From Roseibacterium elongatum DSM 19469 (GTDB taxonomy: Bacteria > Pseudomonadota > Alphaproteobacteria > Rhodobacterales > Rhodobacteraceae), in contig NZ_CP004372.1 of the NCBI RefSeq assembly GCF_000590925.1, positions 3,391,001 to 3,455,000 of the forward strand: a stretch of DNA of 64,000 nt, read 5' to 3'. Shown here piece by piece: positions 39,773-49,509 of the stretch (position 1 is the first letter of the stretch; each line of letters begins with the position of its first letter). Both the position numbers and the translations under genes were made by a program. The notes below the pieces were generated by a model. It saw nothing but the letters and a program-made list of their open reading frames with translations, made no database searches and was not told the origin of the DNA.

Positions 39773-40906
39773 TCAGCCCTTGGCCGTGCGGCGCTTTTTC
39801 TCGACGTCGTAGAACGGCATCGGGTGCGCGATGGCGGGCACCTCGGCCTCGCCGATCTTGACGGTCAGGGGCGTGCCCTCGACCGCGCAATCGACGGGCA
39901 TGCGGGCGATGCCCACGTTGTGCGCGTTCAGGGGCGAATACATGCCGATGGTCACCACCCCGACCGCGACCCCGTCTTTCATGAGCGGCGCGCCCTCGGG
40001 GGCGGGATCCGTGCCCTCAAGCTTCACGCCGAAGATCTTGAAGCGTTCCTTGCCCTTGAGGCGATAGTGTTCCTCTGCCCCGCGAAACCCGGTCTTGCCA
40101 GGCGAGACCGTGAAATCGAGGCCCAGTTCCCACAGCGTGTCGCCCGGCCCCTCGTCGTCGAACGGGTACATCTCGGAATTGTCGTAGGGAAAGAACAGCA
40201 GGTAGCTTTCGGCGCGCAGCCAGTCGAGCGTGGTAAAGCGCGTGGGAATGATGCCCATCTCGGCCCCCTCGGCCACGATCGTGTCCCAGATCTCGGGCGC
40301 GTCCTGTCGGCGGCAGAAAATCTCGTAGCCGCGTTCGCCCGTGTAGCCGGTGCGCGAGATCATGACGGGCTTGCCGAACAGCGTGGTCTGGATGTGGCTG
40401 AAATAAACCACCTCGCGGATGCCGGGGACTTGCTTTTCAAGGAAATCGACGGCCAGCGGCCCTTGCAGCGAAATATCGTGCAGATCGTCGTCAAACATCA
40501 TCGTGACGTTGCGGCCAGCGGCGTACATCGACAGTTGCTCGTGACCCGCGCCCGAGCCATGAACCACCATGAAGCTGTGCGGCCCCATGCGGTAGATGAC
40601 GCAGTCGTCCACGAACTTGCCCTGGTCATTCAGCATCGTGGCATATGTCGAGCGGCCGGGCTTCAGTTTCTCGATGTTGCGGGTGGTGGCCTTGTCGATG
40701 ACGTATTGGGCGTGCGGCCCGTTCAGGTGGACCTTTTTCAGGCCCGAGACATCCATCACGCCGGCCTTGGTGCGGATCGCGAGGTATTCCTCGGTCTGGT
40801 CCTTGTCATAGCTCCAGGCGGTGCCCATTCCGCTCCAGTCTTCCAGGTCGGAGCCGAGGGCGCGGTGACGGTCGGCCAACGCCGAAAATCTCCAGGATGC
40901 GATCAT
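39773..40906 (-). CDS. dmmD: DmmD: GcvT-like tetrahydrofolate aminomethyltransferase
   Basis: A 377-aa protein of the glycine-cleavage T-protein family that places one-carbon units from methylated amines onto tetrahydrofolate. Family segments are ISRTGYTGERGYEIF and WLRAESYLLFF. In R. pomeroyi, dmmD is needed for growth on methylated amines though not for monooxygenase activity itself. It is upstream of dmmABC on the same strand with an 80-base gap. Confidence 0.87.
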   Translation of the reverse strand: MIASWRFSALADRHRALGSDLEDWSGMGTAWSYDKDQTEEYLAIRTKAGVMDVSGLKKVHLNGPHAQYVIDKATTRNIEKLKPGRSTYATMLNDQGKFVDDCVIYRMGPHSFMVVHGSGAGHEQLSMYAAGRNVTMMFDDDLHDISLQGPLAVDFLEKQVPGIREVVYFSHIQTTLFGKPVMISRTGYTGERGYEIFCRRQDAPEIWDTIVAEGAEMGIIPTRFTTLDWLRAESYLLFFPYDNSEMYPFDDEGPGDTLWELGLDFTVSPGKTGFRGAEEHYRLKGKERFKIFGVKLEGTDPAPEGAPLMKDGVAVGVVTIGMYSPLNAHNVGIARMPVDCAVEGTPLTVKIGEAEVPAIAHPMPFYDVEKKRRTAKG

Positions 40907-40995
40907 GTCTGTATGTCCTCAGGGTCTTTGTGCGATTGGGCTGTGGGGTGGGGTGCCCCGGCGGCAGGTAAGGCCGCCGGGGGCGTGCGATGGGG

Positions 40996-41172
40996 TCAGC
41001 TGTCGGGTTTGGTGGCCGCGTAGGCGTGTTCCTCGTGACGCCAGCCAAAGACGATGGCGGTCACGATCATGGCGAGGATGGCAATCAGCCAGAGGCCTTC
41101 GACCGATCCGTAGCCTGCGTAGATGGCACCGCCGATACCGTCCCAGCTTCTTGCTTCAAAAGGGGCTTCCAT
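40996..41172 (-). CDS. 58-aa single-span membrane protein
   Basis: A short gene (MEAPFEARSWDGIGGAIYAG...) with one strongly hydrophobic helix (GLWLIAILAMIVTAIVFGW) and a short charged tail. It has an AAAGGA ribosome binding site. It lies 26 bases after amtB and before dmmD, all on the minus strand. Not recognised; it may be a partner of the Amt transporter or anchor the pathway at the membrane. Confidence 0.72.
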   Translation of the reverse strand: MEAPFEARSWDGIGGAIYAGYGSVEGLWLIAILAMIVTAIVFGWRHEEHAYAATKPDS

Positions 41173-41198
41173 GGTGGTTTCCTTTCCGTTTCAGGGGG

Positions 41199-42579
41199 TT
41201 ATTCCGCCGGGCTGACCGAGGGGTGCAGCGCCTCGGGGTAGGCCGATGCCGGCACCTTGACCTTGTCGAGGCCCATGACCTCGGCGCTTTCGGGGACACG
41301 CAGCTGGCCCGTCACCTTCAGGAGGAAGGAGATCACGTAACCGGGAACGAACCCGAGCAGACCCATGACCGTGGCGCCGACAAGCTGGCCGACAAAGGTG
41401 ATAGTGACGACATCCTCGCCGAACAGCGCAGGGTAGCCCTGGGCCGCGATGCCCACCGCGATCAGGCCCCACATGCCGAGGAAGCCATGCACCGCAAAGG
41501 CGCCCACGGCATCGTCGATGCCCATCTTCTCGACGAAGGAGGCGACGAAGGGCATGGCGCTGGCGCCGATGAAGGCGATGGCGAAGGCCATGGGCGGGTA
41601 CCACAGGTCGAGACCCGCCGCGCAGGAGATGATGCCGCCAAGCGCGCCGGACATCATCCAGAACGGATCGCGCGTGACCATCCAGGCCCCGATGATGCCG
41701 CCGGCAAAACCCATCAGCGTGTTGAAGGTCATGCCCGAGATCGTCATGGGCGTGCCGTAGATCGTGGTTTCGATCGACGCGCTCCAGGACCAGGCCTCGC
41801 CCGGCACGATCACGCAGCCCATGAGAAAGCCCCAGAAGCCCGCGATGATCAGCATCAGGCCGATCAGGGTCATCGGCATCGAATGGCCGGCGATATGGTT
41901 GGCGCTGCCATCCGCGTTGAACTTGCCCACCCGCGGCCCGAGGTTGATCAGGACGCCGAGGGCAAAGAATCCGGCGATCATGTGCACGACCCCGGCCGCG
42001 CCGAAGTCGTGATAGCCAAACTGCGTGACAAGCCAGCCATCGGCATGCCAGCCCCAGGCGGCGGCGAGGATCCAGACAAACGCCCCCAGCGCGATGGACA
42101 GCACGACAAAGCCCGTCAGCTTGATGCGTTCGATGACGCTACCCGACAGGATCGGAGGCGGTGGTGGCCGCAAACAGCACGAAGGCGCCCCAGAACACGC
42201 CCGAGGCGCGATCATCGAGGTTGGGCCCCATGAACTCGCTCCAGGGCAGGGCCACGGCATTGGCATAGGCGAGGCCGGAAATGCCCATCGCGCCCTCGGA
42301 CAGGGTAAAGCCCGTGGGGAAGGCCCAATAGATCCACCAACCGACGAAATAAAAAAAGGGCACGATCATCGCGATGGCGAGGATGTTCTTGATGCCCGAG
42401 GACAGCGCGTTCTTGGAGCGCGAGGCCCCCATCTCGTAGGCGAGGAACCCGGCATGGATCAACACCATCAGCGGGATCGTCAGATAATAGAAGGTTTCCG
42501 AGAACGTGCCGTTCGTCGCGGCGATGCTCCCTTGCAGTTCGGCCACGGCGGCAGCCAAGGTCTCGAGTTCCTGTTCCAC
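41199..42579 (-). pseudogene. amtB: Ammonium/methylammonium transporter Amt, frameshifted
   Basis: About 460 codons of an Amt/MEP transporter with the two pore histidines visible (AAGVVHMIAG and FAVHGFLGMW). It starts with GTG at 42579, seven bases after AAGGAG. At about 42150 one extra base breaks the frame (SDPVG then stop); removing a C from the CC pair gives TASILSGSVIERIKLTG, the expected sequence. Within a methylated-amine cluster it may take up methylammonium or recapture released ammonium. No glnK gene adjoins it. Confidence 0.86.
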
Positions 42580-42626
42580 GTCCGTCTCCTTGTTTTGAGA
42601 GCCTTCGGCGGGTCACGCGCCGAATT

Positions 42627-42640
42627 TTGGTTGGGACCAA
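42627..42640. promoter_or_regulatory. Candidate GntR operator upstream of amtB
   Basis: TTGGT-TGGG-ACCAA, a perfect 5+4+5 palindrome, about 50 bases upstream of the amtB start. FadR-type GntR proteins often bind TTGGTnnnACCAA-like palindromes. The same palindrome lies in front of tmm. Confidence 0.65.
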
Positions 42641-42950
42641 TCCTGTCAACTGGCTCAATTGGTGTCTCAACGAGGCGCAAGAGATCACCTTTGGTCAAAG
42701 TTTTTTCCTGATGGGAATTTCTTCGAGGCCCTGATCTGACCCGCTGTGGCGTAATGAATGGCGCTACGCACAGCCCGAGATCAATTTCTGAGCAGAGTTG
42801 GACTCATTCCAAACCTGCCAAAACCCTCCGCGAATGCAGCCCCGCACCGGATCGGCCGCAGCCCACCCGTCGGACGGCGCCTCGGCCGACGGGGATTCGC
42901 GAACGCCCCGACCTGACATGGCGTGGGTTGGGTTTTGACCAGGCGGTCAG

Positions 42951-42965
42951 ATTGGTTGCACCAAT
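42951..42965. promoter_or_regulatory. Second palindrome of the GntR-operator type
   Basis: ATTGGT-TGC-ACCAAT, a perfect six-base palindrome with a three-base centre, just beyond the 3' end of the GntR gene and about 380 bases upstream of amtB. The spacer is one base shorter than in the other two sites. Confidence 0.55.
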
Positions 42966-42971
42966 CCTGCG

Positions 42972-43685
42972 TCAGTCTTCCTGCAACAGGAGACGTTGAT
43001 CTTCGATCAAGGCAAGCTTCATGAACTCGCTGGCCTCTTCGATATCGCGCGCGGTGATCGCGTTGAACAGGCCGTTATAGCCGCGTTGGTAGATCGCGAT
43101 CCGCGCCGGTGTCAGATGGCGCCGATACATGGCCGTACGAAACGATTGGCGCCGGGCATCCAGCACCAGGTTGTAGCAGGCCAACAGCAGGGGATTGCCC
43201 GTGCCTTCGGCCAACAGGCGATGAAACTCTTCTTCCAGTCGGACAAAGGCGGTCGCGTCGGTCTGGACAGCTTCCATCCTCGACAGAACCACGGACAGGG
43301 CCTCGATCTGGCGGGGCGTCATGTTCACGATCGCAAGGCGCACCATTTCCGGCTCGAGGATGCCGCGCACCACCTGCAATTGCAGGGGCCCCGTATCCAG
43401 CGCAACAGGCGCCAGCGCAGCGTCCTGTCCCTCCGGGTCATAGGTGACGAAAGACCCGGATCCGGCCCGGCGGCGGATCAAGCCACGGCTTTCCAATTGG
43501 TCCAATGCCTCGCGCACCGTGTTGCGCGCCACGCCCAGATCCTGCGCCAGTTGCCGTTCCGACGGTAAACGCTCTTCCGAGGCGTATTCCTGCGTCACGA
43601 TGCGGGTGCTCAGCGTCTCGTACACGTATTTGACGGTTGCGCCGGGGAACGGGGCGGCGCCGCGCGCCGGGTTGGTCTTGGGCAA
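42972..43685 (-). CDS. FadR-subfamily GntR transcriptional regulator
   Basis: A 237-aa regulator. The N-terminal winged helix is clear (LPSERQLAQDLGVARNTVRE, then SRGLIRRRAGSGSFV), and the C-terminal FCD domain (about 100-230) has Asp/His residues for a metal or acid ligand (RLEEEFHRLLAEG). The TTG at 43685 is chosen for its AAAGGGAAA site; the frame continues upstream to 43757 through a half operator (ATTGGTCTAA, 43716-43725) and is better read as leader. It is positioned to control the methylated-amine genes around it; ligand unknown. Confidence 0.86.
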   Translation of the reverse strand: MPKTNPARGAAPFPGATVKYVYETLSTRIVTQEYASEERLPSERQLAQDLGVARNTVREALDQLESRGLIRRRAGSGSFVTYDPEGQDAALAPVALDTGPLQLQVVRGILEPEMVRLAIVNMTPRQIEALSVVLSRMEAVQTDATAFVRLEEEFHRLLAEGTGNPLLLACYNLVLDARRQSFRTAMYRRHLTPARIAIYQRGYNGLFNAITARDIEEASEFMKLALIEDQRLLLQED

Positions 43686-43767
43686 GGTCGGTTTCCCTTT
43701 GGGCCTTTTCCCTCGTTTAGACCAATTTTTGGGCACTGGTCCAGCGCCCTGCCCCAAAACAGGCCAA

Positions 43768-43794
43768 GGGGCGCGGCAAGCCCCCCCGCGCCCC
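43768..43794 (-). terminator. Hairpin downstream of purU
   Basis: Nine-bp stem GGGGCGCGG / CCGCGCCCC with a nine-base loop, 42 bases after the purU stop and before the GntR gene. On the minus strand a TTTT follows after about ten bases. Confidence 0.5.
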
Positions 43795-43835
43795 TGTCAC
43801 CAAGCCCCATCGCCCAAAAAGACGGGTTTAAGGCC

Positions 43836-44720
43836 TCAGCCCATGCGTTCGCTGGAATATCCCCCCGGCGAGGCCGGGAAGACCACCGTCTTGTTTCCAT
43901 TCAGGAACACGCGGCGATGCGCATGGGCGTGAATGGCGCGGGCCAGCACCGCGCTTTCGACGTCACGGCCCAGCGACACGAAATCCTCGGCGCTTTGCGC
44001 ATGGGTGATGCGCACCACGTCCTGCTCGATGATCGGCCCCTCATCCAGATCGGCCGTGACGTAATGCGAGGTCGCCCCGATCAGCTTTACCCCGCGGGCA
44101 TAGGCCTGCTTGTACGGGTTCGCGCCCTTGAAGGACGGCAGGAACGAGTGATGGATGTTGATGATGCGCCCCGACATCTTGGTACACATTTCGTCGCTGA
44201 GGATCTGCATGTAGCGCGCCAGCACGATCAACTCGGCCTCGGTATCCTCGACCACCCGCATGATCGCGGCCTCGGCCTCGGGCTTGTTGTCCTTGGTGAC
44301 GCGGATGCAATGAAAGGGAATGTCGTTGTTCACCACGACTTTCTGGTAATCCATGTGGTTCGAGATCACGGCCACGATCTCGACCGGCAGGGCGCCGATC
44401 CTGACCCGATAGAGCAGATCGTTGAGGCAGTGGCCAAAGCGCGAGACCATGATGACGACCTTCATCTTCCGCGTCTCGTCATGGAAGGCAAAACTCATGT
44501 CGAAGGCCTCGGCGATGTCGGCGAATGCGGCCTCGAGCGCGGTCTGGTCGGCACCTTTCTGCGACGCGAAACTGACCCGCATGAAAAACTGGCCCGTTTC
44601 CATGTCGTCATATTGCGAGCTGTCGGTGATGTTGCAGCCCTGATCGGCAAGAAAGGTCGCGATCGCCGCGACGATCCCGCGTTGCGTCTGGCACGTCACG
44701 GTCAGGCAAAATTTCGTCAT
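43836..44720 (-). CDS. purU: Formyltetrahydrofolate deformylase
   Basis: A 294-aa enzyme that releases formate from 10-formyl-THF, regenerating THF. An N-terminal ACT domain (TVTCQTQRGIVAAIATFLAD) is followed by a formyltransferase-like catalytic domain with INIHHSFLPSFKGANPYKQA and SHYVTADLDEGPIIEQD. With FolD it completes oxidation of methyl groups to formate. The ATG at 44720 has GGAG eight bases upstream. It lies next to folD, as in other methylated-amine clusters. Confidence 0.94.
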   Translation of the reverse strand: MTKFCLTVTCQTQRGIVAAIATFLADQGCNITDSSQYDDMETGQFFMRVSFASQKGADQTALEAAFADIAEAFDMSFAFHDETRKMKVVIMVSRFGHCLNDLLYRVRIGALPVEIVAVISNHMDYQKVVVNNDIPFHCIRVTKDNKPEAEAAIMRVVEDTEAELIVLARYMQILSDEMCTKMSGRIINIHHSFLPSFKGANPYKQAYARGVKLIGATSHYVTADLDEGPIIEQDVVRITHAQSAEDFVSLGRDVESAVLARAIHAHAHRRVFLNGNKTVVFPASPGGYSSERMG

Positions 44721-44807
44721 GGTGCTCTCCATCTGCGGGGTGGCGCGGGTCGCGCCCCCTGTTGATCCTTGGGTTGGTCGGTTTCGGTGTGGTGAGGGCT
44801 CAGGCGG

Positions 44808-45709
44808 TCAGGCCGTCAGACCCTCGGGCTCGGGCAATCCATTGGCGCGGCAGGCGGCGGTCACGGTATTGGCCAGCAGGCAGGCGATGGTCATCGGGCC
44901 GACACCGCCGGGAACCGGGGTGATGGCGCCCGCCACCTCGGCCGCGCTGGCAAAGGCGACATCGCCGACCAGCCGCGTCTTGCCCTCGCCCTTTCGGGGG
45001 CCGGCACACGGTTGATGCCCACGTCGATCACCGTCGCACCGGGCTTGATCCAGTCAGCCGTCACCATCTCGGGCCGGCCCACGGCGGCGACGAGGATATC
45101 GGCGCGGCGGCAGACCTCTTCGATATCCTTGGTGCGCGAATGGGCGATGGTGACGGTGCAACTGTCACCCAGCAGCAGTTGCGCCATCGGTTTGCCGACG
45201 ATGTTCGAGCGCCCGATCACCACCGCGTTCAGGCCGGACAGGCTGCCCAGATGATCGCGCAGCATCATCAGGCATCCCAGCGGCGTGCAGGGTACCATCG
45301 ATTTCTGCCCTGTCCCCAGCAGCCCCACATTCGAGATATGAAACCCGTCCACATCCTTGGCCGGGTCGATGGCGTTGATGACAAGGTCGCTGTCCAGATG
45401 CCCCGGCAGCGGCAATTGAACCAGAATGCCATGCACCGCCGGGTCGGCGTTCAGTTGCTCGATCAGGGCCAGCAGATCGGCCTCGGACGTGTCGGCTGGC
45501 AGTTTGTGCTCGAACGAGGTCATCCCGACCTCGACCGTCTGCTTGCCCTTGTTGCGCACATAGACCTGGCTGGCGGGATCCTCGCCCACCAGCACCACGG
45601 CCAGACCCGGTGTGATGCCGTGATCGTCTTTCAGGCGCGTCACATGGCCCGCCACCTTGTCGCGGACGGTAGCTGCAAAGGCCTTTCCGTCGATGATATG
45701 TGCCGTCAT
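44808..45709 (-). pseudogene. folD: Methylene-THF dehydrogenase / methenyl-THF cyclohydrolase FolD, frameshifted
   Basis: About 300 codons. Catalytic Lys in [13 protein letters not shown], and [18 protein letters not shown] and [14 protein letters not shown] are all present. One base is missing near 44990-44996 after INRVPAPE; restoring it gives [14 protein letters not shown] and the normal end PEPEGLTA with TGA at 44808. It oxidises methylene-THF to 10-formyl-THF. Its ATG overlaps the mgdD stop (TAATG). The lesion is probably a sequencing error. Confidence 0.88.
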
Positions 45710-46281
45710 TACGTCAATTCTCCGTCTGTCTGGGCACCGATCCGGCGCGCGGCGGTGCTCAGCGCGTGCCACAGCGCCCCCGCGTAGGTCCGCATTCCGA
45801 TCACCGCAAGCCTGTCTTCGGCCCGACGGATCAGGAAAACCCCGATATGTTCAAGGGTCGTTCGTGTCGCGCAGCCGGGCCCGAAGGCCAGCGGGTCGAG
45901 ATTGACGAGCTTGCGCATGATCTCATCAAGGGGGGCTGCGCCGCCGGTCGACGTGATGTCGAAGGCGGCAAACCCGTCCGTCTGTTCGGTGACCGACGCC
46001 TCGGGCACCTCGGATTTGAGCAACGCGGCAAGGTCTTGAGCGCCCGCCATTTCGATCATCCATTGGTCGCGTCCAGTCCAGAAGGCGCCGTAGTCGCCCA
46101 TCTGCACGGCCCGGCCCACGTCGGGCAGGGTCAGGCCAAAGGGCGTGGGCACCCCCTGCCCCTTGCGCAGGCTCAGCGAGGCGAGGGAGAGGTCAGGCTG
46201 CTCGGTCAGGGTCAGCGCGCCGAAAACTTCCGATCGCGCAACCGTGCCGCCAAGCGCGGTGATGGGGGTCAGGTCAGTCAC
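45709..46281 (-). CDS. mgdD: N-methylglutamate dehydrogenase subunit MgdD (SoxG-like)
   Basis: A 190-aa protein related to the gamma subunit of heterotetrameric sarcosine oxidase, which helps hold the folate-binding face. It starts [20 protein letters not shown], overlaps the mgdC stop by eight bases and is overlapped by folD. Assignment rests on its length and its place after an alpha-like subunit as much as on sequence. Confidence 0.82.
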   Translation of the reverse strand: MTDLTPITALGGTVARSEVFGALTLTEQPDLSLASLSLRKGQGVPTPFGLTLPDVGRAVQMGDYGAFWTGRDQWMIEMAGAQDLAALLKSEVPEASVTEQTDGFAAFDITSTGGAAPLDEIMRKLVNLDPLAFGPGCATRTTLEHIGVFLIRRAEDRLAVIGMRTYAGALWHALSTAARRIGAQTDGELT

Positions 46282-49221
46282 GCAAGCGTCCTCCTTCGGG
46301 GTCGACGAAATGGGCCGAGACGACTTCGACGCTCACCTCCTGCCCCTCCAACGGGTTGGCGGCGGTGATGACCTCGCCCATGCGAGCGTCGCCCTCTTCA
46401 AGGAAGCCAAGCGCGATATGGCTTTCCAGATGCGGCGAATAGCAAGCCGACGTGACCCACCCCTGATCGTTCGCCATGTCGCGCGGTGCATCCTTGGTGA
46501 ACAGATGCGCACCGGCGGCCACGGGTTTTTGTGCGTTCACGGGTTTCAGCCCCACGAGGCGGCGTCGGTCGGCGGCCAGCCCCTCGCGGCGCGACAGGAT
46601 TGCGCCGACGCTGTCCTTCTTGACCGAGACCATGCGGCCCAGCCCCAGCATCTGCGCCGTGGTCTGGCCGTTCAACTCGGCCCCGGCGGCGTGGCCCTTT
46701 TCGATCCGCAGAACGCCCAGTGCCTCGGTGCCGTAGGGGGTTGCGCCCAGATCCGCGCCCTTTTCCATCAGACGTTCCATCAGGGCGTGGCCGTAGCGGG
46801 CGGGCACGGCAACCTCGTAGGCCAGCTCGCCCGAGAACGAGATGCGGAAAAGACGCGCGCGCAAACCGCCGCAAATCGTCAATTCACGGCACGCCATGAT
46901 GGGAAACGCCTCGTTCGAGATGTCGGCGTCATCGACAATGCGCTGCAGCAGCGTGCGAGACTGCGGCCCGGCCACGGCGATCTGCGCCCAGGCATCGGTG
47001 GTCGAGATCAGTTGCACATTGAGATCGGGCCAGACGGCTTGGCGAAAGAACTCCATCTGGCGATAGACCAGACCGGCGTTCGCTGTCGTGGTGGTGACGA
47101 CATAGTGATCCTCGGCCAGTCGGGCGCAGGTGCCGTCGTCGTAGCAATGGCCATCCTCGCGCAGCATCAACCCGTAGCGGACCATGCCGACCTTCAGCGT
47201 GCCCATCATGTTTGCATAGACGCGGTTAAGGAATTCACCGGCATCCGCGCCCTGCACGTCGATCTTGCCCAGCGTGGTCACGTCGCACAGGCCCACGCCC
47301 GAGCGGACGGCCAGAACCTCGCGATCGACGCTTTCGCGCCAATGGGTTTCACCCGGTTGCGGGAAGAATTGCGCGCGCATCCACGGGCCGACCTCGACGA
47401 ATTCGGCACCTAGCGCCTCGGCCCAGTGGTGGGTGGGGGTCAGGCGTTTGGGCCGGAAATGCGGCCCCGTGTCACCGCCGCCCAGCACCGAGAGCGAGAC
47501 GCCGGTATAGGGCGGTCGGAAAATGGTCGTGCCGGTCTGCGGGATGGTCTTGCCCGTCAGTTCGGCCATTACCGCCAGCGCCGAGATGTTCGCGGTCTTG
47601 CCCTGATCGGTGGCCATGCCCAGCGTCGTCCAACGCTTCAGATGCTCGACCGGGCGCATGTTTTCCTTATGGGCCAAGGCGATATCCTTGACCGTGACGT
47701 CGTTCTGGAAATCGACCCAGGCGCGACGTTTGCTGGGGACGTGCCAGAAAGCGTCCTGTGCGGCGGGGGCGTTTTCGGCCTGCGGCAGGGGGATGGGCCT
47801 GGCGGCGATGTCGATCTCCAGAAGCGCCGTAATCGCCGCTTGCATCCCATCGGCCAGAGCCTCCGCCGTTCCGCCCTTGCCCGCCGCAGCGCCCGCCGGG
47901 ATCAGGCCTTGCGGGCCGTTCGGCCCCGGCACGAAGGCCAGCAAATCGTCATCCCAAACTGGCCGCCCGCGATGATGCGAGGCGAGATGCACGTTCGGGT
48001 TCCACCCCCCCGCAACGCCCAGCGCGCCGACCGAATGCCATTCGGATTGGCCGTTGCGCGTCACCTCGATGGCATAGAGGCTCTGGCGGCCCTTGGTGCC
48101 GGTCACGGTGGCCCCGGCAAAGACCTGATAGTCGCCAAAACACGGCGCATCCGCGCGGCTGTCGATCACGCCAAGCACACGCGCGCCATGGGCGATCAGG
48201 TCCATTGCCGTGCGGTGGCCGTCTCGCCATTGGTGAAGATGGCAATGGGGTCATCGGCATGCTTCAGCGGCGTGACGGCCCAACGGTTGGCATAGGCGCG
48301 CATCGCCCCGGCCAGCATGATGCCGGGGCGGTCATTGTCGGCAAAGGGGATATTCCGCTCGGTCGCGCCGGCGGCCAGCACCGCGCGTTTCGCCGTGATC
48401 CGCCACAGCGTCTGGCGCACGGTGTCGCCGGGTGTGGGCAGGTGGTCGGCCACACGCTCGACCGCGCCATAGATGCCGTGATCGTAGACGCCGAAAACGG
48501 TGGTGCGCGGCATGACGCGGACGTTCGGCAGGCTTTCCAACTCGGCGCGGGTGGTGGCCACCCAGTCGGCCGCCTTGGCCCCGTCCAGCATATCGCGTTC
48601 GGCCAGCAGACGCCCGCCAAGGGCAAAATCCTCATCAGCGAGGATCACCTGCGCGCCTGCTCGGCCCGCCGTCAGTGCCGCCGACAACCCCGCCGCGCCG
48701 CCACCGATGACCAACAGGTCGCAATGCAGGAAACCTTTGTCATAGGCATCAGGGTCAGCCTGCATCGACAAGGCCCCCAGCCCCGCCGCGCGGCGGATCA
48801 CGGGTTCATAGAGCTTTTCCCAGAACGCCTTGGGCCACATGAAGGTCTTGTAATAGAAGCCCGCTGCGAGGAAGGGCGACAGCAGGTCGTTGACCGCCAA
48901 CAGGTCCCGGCCAAGCGATCCGATATGGTTCTGCGAGCGCGCGCTGAGGCCATCATAGAGTTCGGCCACGGTGGCGCGGGTGTTCGGCTCGGCCCGCGCG
49001 CCATCGCGCAGGGTGACCATGGCGTTCGGCTCTTCCGACCCAGCGGCGAACACCCCGCGCGGGCGGTGATACTTGAAGCTGCGGCCCATCAGCTGCACGC
49101 CATTGGCCAAAAGCGCCGAGGCCAGCGTGTCGCCCTGATAGCCCCTATACTCGGTGCCATTGAAGCTGAAGCGGAGGCGCGCGGCGCGGTCGATCAGACC
49201 GCCCTTGGACAGACGGGTCAT
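46274..49221 (-). pseudogene. mgdC: N-methylglutamate dehydrogenase subunit MgdC (SoxA-like), frameshifted
   Basis: About 983 codons of the large alpha-type subunit. The N-terminal part has the ferredoxin-like YRGYQGDTLASALLANGV and the NAD-binding LLVIGGGAAGLSAALTAGRA; the C-terminal 380 residues are a GcvT-like THF-binding domain. One base is missing near 48220: FTNGE should lead into DGHRTAMDLIAHGARVLGV. The lesion is not in a homopolymer. The enzyme oxidises N-methylglutamate to glutamate and methylene-THF. It overlaps mgdB and mgdD, as in one operon. Confidence 0.87.
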
Positions 49222-49499
49222 TGCGCCCCCCCCGGTTTCACGTCGCTGGCCAGTTCCGCGCCAAGGATCTCATGGGTGGTGGTGTCACGTGTGACGACCA
49301 GCCAGGATCGGTCGCCGGCCTCGTGAAACCACAACTCGCGATGCACGCCCGCCGGGTTGTCGCGCAGGAAGACGTAGTCGGCAAAGGCCTCCTCGGCGTC
49401 GTCGCGCGTGGGGTCAGGCCGCTGCATCAGCGATGCGTCGCCGAGATAGGTGAATTCCTGCGCGTCACGCAGGCCAAGCAGGGGATGGGGGATCAGCAT
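49218..49499 (-). CDS. mgdB: N-methylglutamate dehydrogenase subunit MgdB (SoxD-like)
   Basis: A 93-aa delta-type subunit (MLIPHPLLGLRDAQEFTYLG...WFHEAGDRSWLVVTRDTTTH). The fold pattern matches SoxD, but the three zinc cysteines of sarcosine oxidase SoxD (in CPxCG and the later Cys) are replaced by His, Leu and Asp; the His of WFH remains. The upstream frame to 49703 overlaps mgdA and is not coding. The stop overlaps the mgdC start as ATGA. Confidence 0.83.
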   Translation of the reverse strand: MLIPHPLLGLRDAQEFTYLGDASLMQRPDPTRDDAEEAFADYVFLRDNPAGVHRELWFHEAGDRSWLVVTRDTTTHEILGAELASDVKPGGAQ

Positions 49500-49509
49500 C
49501 CGGGCGACC

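Larger units (their letters stand above)
42580..42971. other. Regulatory region upstream of the amtB-dmm operon
   Basis: No gene in these 392 bases. It holds two palindromes of the TTGGT-ACCAA type (42627-42640 and 42951-42965) and a half site TTGGT at 42659-42663, and presumably the operon promoter. The amtB ribosome binding site AAGGAG is at its left end. Confidence 0.65.

Noticed and set aside
40905-42233. A 442-aa frame opposite amtB and other long antisense frames in the core (for example 34995-36125)
   Set aside because: They are mirror frames of high-GC genes, rich in Arg, His, Gly and Asp, without recognisable domains or ribosome binding sites.
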